From Sisyra terminalis (taxonomy: Eukaryota; Arthropoda; Insecta; Neuroptera; Sisyridae): a stretch of DNA of 64,000 nucleotides. Numbering within the stretch: the first letter of the stretch is position 1; each line of letters opens with the position of its first letter. Positions 47,841 through 58,712 of the stretch are shown here, piece by piece. The stretch is from positions 46,201,050 to 46,265,049 of the forward strand of contig OY292277.1 in the NCBI GenBank assembly GCA_958496175.1, read 5' to 3'. A program made the position numbers and the translations under genes. The notes beneath the pieces are model-generated. The model made no database searches. It was given only the letters and a program-made list of their open reading frames with translations, and was not told where the DNA came from.

Positions 47841-47929
47841 TACTACATAAATTGGACCTCAATACATTCTATATATTGTATACAATATATTGTATACATA
47901 GTTTCATAGTTTACATAGTTAGGTGGAGA

Positions 47930-49690
47930 TTTTAAAAATTTTTTTTCTTGTAAACTTGATTAATTTTCTAGGGAACCACTTGAAGGGTTAGAATTAAATT
48001 TAATGCATTTAATACGTCTTCTAAATATTCGACTAGGATGATTGAAATGTTTTAAATCTTCTGCTTAAATCGCAATTTTGTATTGATTAGTTTTTACGTT
48101 TAAAATATTGAAAAAACATAAAAAATAAATGAACAAAAACGACCCTTTATAATTCATCGTACCACCTCGCTTTTTTGCTAATAAAAGCTCGCAAAGCTCG
48201 CTGAAAAGTGCGACAAAAAAGCGTCTGCAATACGTTTAAGTATTGAAGTCGAAAAAAAATGCGCCAAAGTTTTCATCGCAATTCATTAAAAACGAAAGTT
48301 TCCCCCACACGCACGTACCTATACATATAATAACCGGCTGGAAAAACGGATGTTGATAATATGAAAATGGGAAAATGGGAAAATCGAGGGTGGCGAAATT
48401 TAATAGGGACGCGACACGGTGGTTATTCCGTAAAATTTGACGCCCTTTTGAACATCTTTTCAGCCTCTCAATTATTGTAAGTTTCCTTGTTTTTCTCTTG
48501 AAACAATTGAAAGCTTTCGAATTGGTGGAGGTGGGAAATTTTTCAATTGTTTTCCCAGAGCTTTTTGGACCAAAAAAATGGAACCATCTTAATTGTTTGT
48601 CATAAATTATTATGATTTTTTGCGCTTCCATCCCTCGGAAACTTTTTCCAATAAATTCTGATGAATGCCTCATTTTTTGTTCGGGGTAATTCCAGCAGAA
48701 AAATTTGCTAAGGGAGTCACCGTTTTTAATTCAATTTATCCGCCACCCCTGAGATTAATATTATTTATGCGGTTCTCAAAGTCAAAGATCGCACGCGAAA
48801 AAAACAATAGGGGTAATTTTTTCATATTACAGTTTCATCTTCGTCAAGGAAACCGACTATGGGAAATTGAATTAATTTTCATTAAACTCATAAGCTTGGG
48901 CATTATTTTTTTTCGGGTTACACTTTTTTGTGACTCGTAATTAAATTCAGTGGCGGCACAAAATACGTAAGAGATGTTGTGTTTTTTTTTTTGTTCTATT
49001 TAATTCTAATGAATTGAAATTGAATTATTTTTAAAATTTGTTTTGAATAAAAATTTAATTAAACAGAAAACGTTTTGAGCGTTAATTGATTGTCGTGCTC
49101 GAGTGGGTGGATAAAGGGGTACGCTATTTATAGGATAGCAAATTTATTAATAATAAATTTTCACAGATTGGTTTTGTTTATTTTCTTTTGTTAGTTGGAA
49201 GAAGTGTGCTTTACATAATTAGTGTGATATCAGCAAAAAATTTACGTCAGAGAAGTTATTCGATAAATTCAATTTATTTTTTACAAGAAAATTAATCAAA
49301 AATTGATTGATTTTTAAACAAATGATTAATTGAAAGGAAAATTCTGAAATCTGGGATCGTATTGTATTGAATTTATTTGGCCTCTTTGCCTCAAATACCA
49401 CAGAACATTAAAAAAAAAGAACGGGAATATTTTTTACTCCAAACACCATCCTGCAATGGATACCACTTTAATAGATCTACCACAGTGGATTACCATTTTT
49501 TTACAATTTGAAGTAAATACCTTTAGTAATAACTGGTTTCCAAATTGATCAGATTTTTTTTTTATCCCTTATTGTTCATTTTGGAGTCTTTTCTAATGTA
49601 AGGATTGGGTTCGATTAGCTTAAATTCTACCTTTGCTGGCCTTTACTGGTTTCCATATTGAATTACCAGATTCATTCAAGCCGATTACAT
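47930..49690. other. Unassigned; less AT-rich block at 48180-48900
   Basis: The part at 48180-48900 is less AT-rich than average and holds a minus-strand frame of 145 codons (48236-48673) whose composition is unlike a known protein family. No splice-supported exon was found. It may be conserved non-coding DNA. Confidence 0.3.
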
Positions 49691-49693
49691 TAA

Positions 49694-51051
49694 GGTGATT
49701 CAAAAAAAAAAATTTTTTTTATATTTTTTCTTGCAAACAGGCTGAAAAGTTCTGTTTTGACGTAAAAAGGCACCAGTGAAAATTTCAGCTCTTAATATTA
49801 ATATTAAGGTTGTCCTCATCGCATTTTTTAATTTCCCATAAGAATAACATGGGAAAAGTTATTTATACTTCTTCTGATTTTTATACCATTCAAACGACTA
49901 TTTAAATAATAAATCTCTTCTATGATATTTATAGAGAATTAAACGTTCTACAAAAAAGGACTGATAACATTTTTTGATTAGTCCATGTGTTCAAAAGTTA
50001 TTCAAGATCAAAGTTCAATTATTTAAAAATTTGATCGAATTTTGTATATTATACCAAACCTGTTGGTTTCAGGATTAAAATAGGGGTCAAATTTTTTATC
50101 AAACATGAATTTTATTTGTGAGAGATGTCAACAAATTATTATTTTTTATTAAATTTTTATGATTATTATTAAGTTTTTTGATCAAAATTTTAAAAAATTG
50201 AACTTTGATCTTGAATAACTTCTGAATACATTGACTAATCAAAAAATGTTATCAGTCCTTTTTTGTAGAGCGTTTAATTTTCTATAAAGATTATAGAAGA
50301 GATTTATTATTTAAATAGTCGTTTGAACGGTATAAAAATCAGAAAAAGAAAAAATAACTTTCCCATGTCATTCTTATGGGAAATTAAAAAATGCGATGAG
50401 GATAACCTTAATATTAATATCAAGAACTGAAATTTTAACTGGTGCCTTTTTACGTCAAAACAAAACTTTATAGAAAATAAAACGCTCTACAAAAAAGGAC
50501 TGATAACATTTTTTGATTAGTCCATGTGTTCAAACGTTATTCAAGATCAAAGTTCAATTCTTTAAAAATTTGATCAAAAAAAATTGATCATAAAAATTTA
50601 ATAAAAAAATCATATATTGACATCTCTCACAAATCAAATTCATGTGTGATAAAAAAATTGACCCCTATTTTAACACTGAAACCATCAGTTTTGGCATAAT
50701 ATACAAAATTCGATCAAATTTTTAAAGAATTGAACTTTGATCTTGTATAACTTTTGAACACATGAACTAATCAAAAAATGTTATCAGTCCTTTTTTGTAG
50801 AACGTTTAATTCTCTATAAAGATCATAGAAGAGATTTATTATTTAAATAGTCGTTTGAACGGTATAAAATCAAAAGAAGTAAAAATAACTTTTCCTATGT
50901 TATTCTTATGGGAAATAAAAAAATGCGATGAGGACAACCTTAATATTAATATTCAGAGCTGAAATTTCAATTGGTGTCTTTTTACGTTAAAACAAAACTT
51001 TTCAGCCGTTTTGCAAAAAAAAATATAAAAAAATTTTTTTTTGATTCACCC
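49694..51051. mobile_element. 1.36-kb foldback element made of four alternating inverted segments
   Basis: The ends are AAGGTGATTCAAAAAAAAA and TTTTTGATTCACCC. The sequence folds through segment 1 (49694-50150, +), 2 (about 50150-50462, -), 3 (about 50463-50645, +) and 4 (about 50646-51051, -). Shared blocks include AAAAAAGGACTGATAACATT, TCAAGATCAAAGTTCAATT and TTAATATTAATATTAAGG. It has no coding sequence. Relatives lie at 13195-13700 and 54630-55310. Confidence 0.8.
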
Positions 51052-52070
51052 GAGTTTAAATACTTCTTGGTATTTCCTTATCTCCAATTTAACGTTGTTC
51101 ATTAATTGGTTGTTAAATTTTTTAGCTACTGGATAATTGGATGATGGCTAGTTTGCCATTTTACCCCCTACCTAATAGTTATAGCGAAAAAATAATTTGT
51201 CAAAATTTTATCCTAGCTATATAATTTTATTTCACTGAAAAAACTTCAAAAATTCGTTCATTCTTTGCCATGCATTTGATAATAATAATTTGAATGAAAA
51301 ACCGGCCGCCAAAAAGGTCATGAGAGTTCGATTAGCTGTTATATGTTAATAAATAAAATTTTCCTCGATTAATTATCACGTCCGGTCCGGGCGCTCAGAT
51401 TTTCTATAGGTGTAGGCGCTTTGTTATGCCTACACAACAAAATACACAAAATAATTATATATATAAATGTATATTTCAATAATTCCTCATTTTCCGTGTG
51501 TTTCACAATATTTCAAATGTTATTCAAATATTTGAAATTTAATAATGCGAAATGGAATCTTGCTGTTGTCTCTCTATTCGGTTTCAATGAAAACGCGTAT
51601 GGGAATTTTTGTTATTTTTTTGCACATATCAATGTGGAATTATTTGAGTTTTGACGTCAATAGATTTTATTTCCCACGCAAATCGAATGAAAAGCGTTTT
51701 ACATAGACAACCTAAACATTCAGGGATTGTATTCAGTTAAATATTTTTTTTTAAATTCAACTCATTAAATAACTAGTAAATAAATAGTACATAGAAATTA
51801 TAAAAGCATCATTGGTGGATTATAAAAGCAAATCTTAACAGTTTACATAATTATTATCTAATTTTTTCTTGCATTCTAGAAGAATACTGAAAATTTCTGG
51901 CAACTTATTATTCATTAATAGCTAAGCCCGGCAGAAGTTGTCCTGCCAACCAATGGTTGAAAATAAATAAATTGAATTTAGGAAAAAAAGCCTGTGAATT
52001 ATTATAATCACCCCCCTTATCAACCCGTAGCATCCCTCACTGTACCAATTATAACATTCCTTCAAGATAT
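51052..52070. other. AT-rich stretch, nothing recognised
   Basis: No feature is supported. Confidence 0.4.
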
Positions 52071-52332
52071 GAACCATTTATTTTGAAAGTGAGGTAAGTC
52101 CATTTCAAGAACTATCCCTATAGTGTTATCATTTTTAACCATAGGAACATGAGATACTAAGGAGGAGGGAATAATTGGCGTTTTTGTTAACAACTAAAAT
52201 GAAATTTGTTAGTAATTTGTCAAAACTTAGCAGTTAAATATTTAACATACATTGTTATAGTTACAAGAAGAAGAATCACCATATAGACCGTCCTTGAAAT
52301 GGACTTACACCACTTTCAAAATAAACGAGTCA
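52071..52332. mobile_element. 262-bp MITE, copy 2 of 3
   Basis: Same ends and interior as 12812-13073. It is directly followed by TATTGTGACTCGAAAATAAA, an end block of Penelope-like tails. Confidence 0.8.
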
Positions 52333-52526
52333 TATATTATGATCTAATAATTTATTGTGACTCGAAAATAAATAAAATACTTATCAATATCTACATTGCT
52401 CGTGTACTAATTTAGGCTCAGGAAATTGAATACTATTTTTTGGGTACTTAAATTTTTTTTCTAAAAATGCACCAAATACATTGAAACGCCTAGTATTAAA
52501 GAAGAAATTGAGTCATAAGACATATG

Positions 52527-52784
52527 CGCCGTTTATTTTGAAAGTGAGTTAAGTCCATTTCAAGAACAATCCCTATAGTGTTATCATTTTTAACCATAGA
52601 AACATAAGATACTAAGGAGGAGGGAATAATTGGCGTTTTTGTTAACAACTAAAATGAAATCAGTAATTTCTGAAAACTTAGCAGTTAAATAATTAACATA
52701 CTTTGTTCTACTTACAAAAAGAAGAATCACCATATAAACCGTCCTTGAAATGGACTTACGTCATTTTCAAAATAAACGAGTCAT
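52527..52784. mobile_element. 262-bp MITE family, copy 3 of 3
   Basis: Same orientation as copy 2 and about 455 bp away. Its left part lacks a few interior bases compared with copy 2. Confidence 0.8.
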
Positions 52785-53144
52785 ATACATTTATCAATTA
52801 CGGTTTGAGAAAATTTACTCTACCTCTAAAAATCACTGCACAATCATAATAATGAAGTACCTGTTGACTATTAGCGGCTATTGTATGGACCATTGGAAAA
52901 GCCGTTTTCTTGCGGTCACAGGTATAATACTGACGTAAAAAAAAGATAAAAATAATCTTTGAAGCGGATTGTACATAGTGACAAAATTTGAGCTAAATCG
53001 ATGCAGGACTTTCTGGCCTTTCGAAATCAACCCAAATCAATATAATAATTTTATATATGTATGGATTATTATGTATGGATATATATATATGGATTGTATA
53101 GATAAAAGATAGATTAATCATTGTTTATTTAAATCAGAGGTTGT

Positions 53145-53393
53145 CAGAGGTGGCCAACCCTCAGACCGCAAAATACATGCCTTGAAAATTTTTTCGACTC
53201 GTGATATGCATTAGACTTAATAAAATGTATACATTTTACAATGACCAAAGTGGTAAAAACTAATATATTAAAAATGTTTACAGTATATCTAAATTTAGTA
53301 TGGAAAATTTGAGATATAACTACAAAAGTGGTCCACGAAGTTATGATGAATTTCTGAAGTAGCTCGCAATATCATCTGGGTTGACCACCCCTG
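53145..53393. mobile_element. hAT-type MITE, diverged
   Basis: Ends CAGAGGTGGCCAACCC and GGTTGACCACCCCTG are imperfect inverted repeats beginning CA and ending TG. No clear 8-bp duplication is seen. Confidence 0.6.
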
Positions 53394-53907
53394 ATTTCAA
53401 GTGTGCTGATTTGTTGATATCTTAAAAAAGGACAAAAATATTTAATTAAAAGGTCCAAATTATATCCAACTAACGAGTATCCGTTTATTTATTTTAATCG
53501 GTCTTCTTCTGAATGCTACTTTTATTATTTATAATTAAATGTAAATAGGTAACCTTTACTTCCGAAGAAAAATTAGTTGAACTTGATTACAAAGTTTCTA
53601 TCAAATCAGTAAAGCTGTTTTTAAATTGGAATCATAAATGAATTCAGAATAAAATATTGGTACAACTATTTAAATAAGACTTATTTGCGACCTTAATATT
53701 TTTTTTTGGTGAAACACTAAGATGTACCTGAACACAAAATATTATCAAAATCAATAAACCTGTTCTTGAATCGTACGAAAAAATGTAGGTAGGCAGAAGT
53801 TGACGTTCGAATTATTGATCTTTGATCCATAATAATCAATATTGTGACCAAAACCGGCTGAATTCCAAGCTGGTATGAAATTGCAAACGATTCTCTGCCT
53901 GGTCTCA

Positions 53908-54137
53908 ACGGGTGGTATGAAATAGCATAGTTAAAGCTTGAAGGCCAAAATGTGTGAAAAAGTTGAGCTCAAAGGTATCATTTATGGATTTGGAAAGAGG
54001 TGTTAATGTATTTATAATTGACAACAAATAATAAATACCTCAAATCGGTTCAGATTCCTTAAAGGACATATTTAAAGCTGCCATTCTCTCGTAAATTTTG
54101 GCCTTCAAGCTTTAATTATGTTATTTCATATCAACAA
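53908..54137. repeat. Inverted repeat with ~40-bp arms
   Basis: TGAAATAGCATAGTTAAAGC...TTGAAGGCCAAAAT is mirrored by ATTTTGGCCTTCAA...GCTTTAATTATGTTATTTCA. The loop is about 140 bp. Confidence 0.65.
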
Positions 54138-54629
54138 TTGAAAGTAGAAAGAATATGCATTCCCCAGAGCTAACGAGTAAACTGGTTTTGCACTTAACGT
54201 GTGGAATCCATACTGACAAAAGCCATAATAAAAAAGCCATAACAAATCTATATTTGGCCTTCACGTTTAAATTTAAATTTACATAAGCTGTTAAGATAAA
54301 ATAAGTTTATTTTAATTCGATTTTAAATCTGTGAATGCAGTTTTAAGTTAATAATTATTCAGTTATCGAAGCAAACATATCAATAAAGTGTATGATATAA
54401 CTTTTATAGGCATATACGTGTATTTTTCGTATATATACAATTTAATAATATTTTTAGAAACAACCCAAGTTTCAAATTTCATTTCATGGTTTCATTAAAT
54501 TCTTTTGTGTATGGTAATAATATTAAATATATTTTAAAAATGAAGCGCTTTATAAATTGCCTGCGTTTGAATTAACATGTCCTTGATTATGTTATATGGA
54601 AATATTTTTTTATAAATTATTTGAGTCAA

Positions 54630-55310
54630 AGTTGAACTAAAGAAAAATTTTAATACTTCTTCAATTTTTTGACGCAACCATCAATTTTATGAGAAAATTT
54701 TATATGAAATTTTTTGTAGAGCGCTTTTTTTCCATAACTTATCTCAATAACAGTTTTTGATATTTTTCACAGATCCTTAGTTATTTGTATTAAACTGAAA
54801 ATTCCCTGAATTATTATATTTTTAACATAAATATTATTTTTTTTTTACTTAGAACCTGTAAAAAATATCAAAAACTTTTATAAAGATAAGTTATAGAAAA
54901 AAGTGCTCTACAAAAATGTTTAATAAAATTTTCTCATAAAATTGATGGTTGCGTCAAAAAATTGAAAAAATATTAAAATTTCGCTTAAGTTTAACTTTAA
55001 CCTCGAATAACTTTTGAAGGAATAAATATATCAAAAACTTGTACAAAGACCTTTTTTGTAGATCGTTCAATTTTCTACAAGAATATACCTTGGTCATTCC
55101 GAAATATTATCACCAACGTGAGCATTAAAATTCCAAAGTGCAAGAGAATATTGTTCCCATGTTATTTAAATGGAAAATCGAAATTTGCGATGCGGCACCT
55201 CTTAATATTAATATTAAGAGCTTAAACTTTCACAGGATTATGTTTTTGTCATTCCCAAAAATATTTTCGATATAATTAAGAAAAAAAAAATATCATTTTT
55301 TTTGAATCAG
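54630..55310. mobile_element. GGGTGATT foldback-family member, partial
   Basis: About 54640-54775 and 54860-55005 are reverse complements (GACGCAACCATCAATTTTAT and its mirror). Later blocks (TTAATATTAATATTAAGAGC, TTTTTTTTGAATCAGTC) match the element at 49694-51051. Confidence 0.6.
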
Positions 55311-55429
55311 TCTAATGTATATATATCCTGGCACTTGGCCTCTGTAATCTAAGATATTACTTGGCTATTTAGCGAAGTAAAAGGACAAGTTTTGACTTGA
55401 AAAATTTAAAATTTATACCTGAAAAATAC

Positions 55430-55830
55430 CTGAAAGAACCCCCCAACTCTATGGTCCTTCCTACTTTGTCCCTGTTGCTAAGCACATTGCTTCCACCCGG
55501 ACATGAGCTGGGAAACATACACAGAGATCCAATTGACTGTCTACTGAGATTCATATCAGAAGCAGACCTGACCAACTGGAACTGAAATTAAACTGAGGCG
55601 CAATAGTCCTTTTAGGACGCAGCGCAGAGGAACTCTCATGAGAGGCCCCCAGATCAAGGGAAAAGAAAAAAAAAACACATCGCTAGGGTCATGTCCTGAT
55701 ATACACTTCATCGTCCAGGAGACTAGGGTTGTGCAATTCATTAGAAGATGAAGAACAATAAGCATCTCTCCACAATTGCCCCAGTTAAAGCTCTCCCTCT
55801 ACAGTAATTTTTGGGCTATCCTGATCTGTC
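55430..55830. other. Less AT-rich block, possibly an old retroelement end
   Basis: A frame ending near 55585 (HRDPIDCLLRFISEADL) and AGGACGCAGCGCAGAGGAAC stand out in composition. They could be the end of a non-LTR reverse transcriptase, but no diagnostic motif is present. Confidence 0.2.
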
Positions 55831-57175
55831 CTATTCTGAGTTCGTTATAGCTACTGGCTAATTTTTGGAATGCATTCCTCCATATATTGTCCCTGATTTT
55901 TTGGACTTAAATCTTGACTTATTTCTTTCAGTCTCCCATTTCCGGCTCATGGGCGTCGATTGTTAATCGACGTTAACCACTCGTTGTCATTGTTAATCTT
56001 CTGGACAATTTGAGTCATCAACAAAAGCTGGATCACTTTTCATTTCTAAAGCTTAAACTTTACTCCTTCAGTAATTTGTTAAATTAAAGCTTTATTAAAA
56101 AATGGGGTTTTTCCTACTGGTTCTTTTATCTTATTCGCCTGATATTTGGGGAAAGATTGCAAATAGTTGTCATGAAAAAGAAAAAAAAATAGTTTTTCTA
56201 TCTTTCGAAGATAATTGGACCCACATTAATGTAAATTTTATTCACTTAAAAAATAATATACTTATCGAATTGAGAACCTTATTTAATCTTCGGTTTATAA
56301 GCTCACCCAACTTGGCATCAAATTCAATATTTAAAAATATTGTATCAATATTAGCCAATATTTCATTCCCCATAAATCGTAAAATACATTTGTGGTCGTT
56401 GTCTCGTTTCCTCCTCATTTTTCTTTCGAATAAGACATGAAAACACTCGAAAAAAATGCGAATAAGTCTTGTTTTATGCGTGGGGTAGATAAAATTTCTT
56501 TCATCCGGTTTGTTAGTTTGAATTTGACAAAAAAAAAAAAGAGTGGAAAATGGAAAACGCTCCATTGGATTTAAGTGAGGCTTGAAATTAAATTGTGAGT
56601 TTCACAGAATAAAAAGCCGTGAAGAAAACATAAACGCGACAAATTCATCTTATTCAACAGTGCAAAATATATTATGTGAAACTGTTGAACTTTTTTTATC
56701 ACACTTAGGCAATTATAAATGGGAAAAAAATGTACCAACACGATAATTAGTTTCCTTGAATTTTCCGAATTTTTTTTTTGGTACTCATATAACTAGTGTG
56801 TACACGTAAATCTATTTTTATTTCATCTTTTTTTATTTTTAGAAGCAATATTTATTTATTGCTCTACTATTTTTAGATATTCAAATTGGTTATTTCGTAG
56901 AAATTCACTAGGCAATTAGATTTATAATTTAATGAATTAAATCGTTTGTTAAAAAAAAAAAACGAAATGGAGAGTGATTTATTTGGCTAGATTTATGTTT
57001 TCCTCGAATGGCTACCATAAATTCGGCTCTCTTTCATCGTGATATGGTGATGACTAATTTTTTTTTAAGACTTCCCAAATTTCGTTTCGTTACATTATTT
57101 TTGGCTTAATCTCTCATATATTCGACCGAATATGGCATCAATGTATTTACCAAAATTAACCAATTCCTTAATTAA
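55830..57175. other. AT-rich stretch, nothing recognised
   Basis: Only overlapping short frames on both strands (56102-56565), without family features. Confidence 0.4.
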
Positions 57176-58712
57176 TGAATAATAATAAATGTCCTATGAC
57201 TCAATTTCTTTATTACGACGTGTTTCAACAGTTTTTGGCTGTCATCATCAGGCAATGATTATTTACTCAGATATAAACAAATATCATTTACACTACTTGT
57301 TTTATATAATTTGTCGTTAAGGATGTTATTAGGATCTATTTTGTGGGCTTTGTATATTTCATATTCTTCCAGGGTGTTCATATGTGATCCTTTCTTGCAA
57401 ATATGTAGTGGTTTAAAATTTGTTCGGAAATTTAAGCATTGATGATTTTCGTCATAAACGTGTTTTGTAAAATTTGAAGTTGTTGTACGAGAGATAAAAC
57501 TGGAACTTACTTTGGAGGAGTAAAATAGTGAAATTTAAATTGGTGGAAATTGATTTTCCAACCTTTGATTTGTAGATGATACAATCATAAATGCGAACAA
57601 TAAAAGAGAGTTATTAGACTTCAATCGAAGACTTCAAATCGTAAGTCAAAATTTCGCTTTAAAAACATTAACCAATGATCGTTGATCGCGATAATGATCG
57701 AAATTAAAATAAGAAAATAAGTTGCCAAAATATGACAAGAAAAAATTTCTTATGGTTCTCAGTTTACGGATCTTTATTAAGACCGATGGTCATAACTGTG
57801 CGAAGAAAAATAAATCTTACAAAATCAACGATCTTCATCCTGAAAAGTAAATTTTAAAATAAAAAATATTAATTCCGGATTATTATTAAGAGCTATAAAG
57901 AAAAATTATTTAAATAACAATCATTTTCTTTGCGATATATGAATTACAAATCGAAAGAAATATCGTTCCTAATGTTCTGTACTCAAAAGTCACTTTAAAC
58001 GAGAAATACTAAGCCTACTTTGCACAAATCCAGGCACTGTAGTTATGTGAATGGCGCAGGATGCATGGACCAATCATAACACACCGTACAAAACTCAATC
58101 TTTAATTTGACCAATCAGTGAATTCGTTACTTAAACTTTATGGATTTTAATCAATGACATGATTCTTGTATCTTTTGTATATCTGTGTGTTCTTTATATC
58201 TTGTTCCGAAAGATCTACCAGTTTGGCCAATGTATAATTTTTAACAGGAACCACATTTAATTTTATATATTCCAGTTTTGCTTTTCGTTGTAATTTGATT
58301 GTTCTCCAATGGTTTAAGAATTTTCATCATGTTGTGGTTTGTTGAAAATGCGAAATTGAAGTTATTTTTCTTTAGGAAGTTGGCGATTGTAAAACTAAAT
58401 ATATTATTGAAGTTTGATTTTATATATTTTTTGTTTTCTTTTGGTGGAGTTGGAAGAATGGATTTTTTAAGTAAATTTTGATATTATTTTGTCTACGATT
58501 GAGTTGTTGAATCCGTTAGTAGTGGCTATATGTTTAATTATCTTAAATTCTTCTTCAGCTTAGGTGCTAAGAGGGAATCTGATCACGCTGTACACTAAAC
58601 TGTTGTAAACTGCCATTTCTTGGATGAAATTATGTTTTATAGATGGTTTTGTTTCCTATGACTCAATTTCAAGGAATTAAGTCATAGGACATACATTATT
58701 ATTCATTAATTT
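57176..58712 (-). mobile_element. Penelope-like element, second family, decayed
   Basis: On the minus strand, decayed coding sequence runs from about 58690: end of the reverse transcriptase, then GIY-YIG motifs (KLYIGQTGRSFGTRYKEHTD near 58160-58225), a disordered part, then KKGSHMNTLEEYEIYKAHK and NNILNDKLYKT (57270-57400), then the tail with a hammerhead-like core. Both ends carry GAGTCATAGGACAT next to TTATTATTATTCATTAAT in inverted orientation, the usual inverted-terminal arrangement of the class. Many stops; dead copy. Confidence 0.8.
57223..57251 (-). ncRNA. Hammerhead-ribozyme-like core
   Basis: Minus strand: CTGATGA, T, stem II GACAG / CCAAAAA / CTGTT, GAAA, CACGTCGTAATAA. Same family as 17704-17732. 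Confidence 0.45.

Larger units (their letters stand above)
43879..47928. mobile_element. Nested composite: Penelope-like element with mariner and Helitron insertions
   Basis: Bounded by the direct repeat AGGTGGAG (43879-43886 and 47921-47928), a possible target duplication. Order: inverted copy of the tail (43887-44090), foreign insert (44091-44545), rest of the inverted tail and 3' end (44546-44812), sense coding remnant (44816-45802), sense tail (45803-45920), mariner (45922-46875), a few tail bases, Helitron (about 46900-47840), last tail bases to 47920. The intact tail can be read at 38412-38765, which allows the insertions to be recognised. Confidence 0.75.

Noticed and set aside
48236..48673. 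Minus-strand open frame of 145 codons
   Set aside because: No recognisable domain, no splice or promoter support, and composition typical of chance frames in a less AT-rich block.
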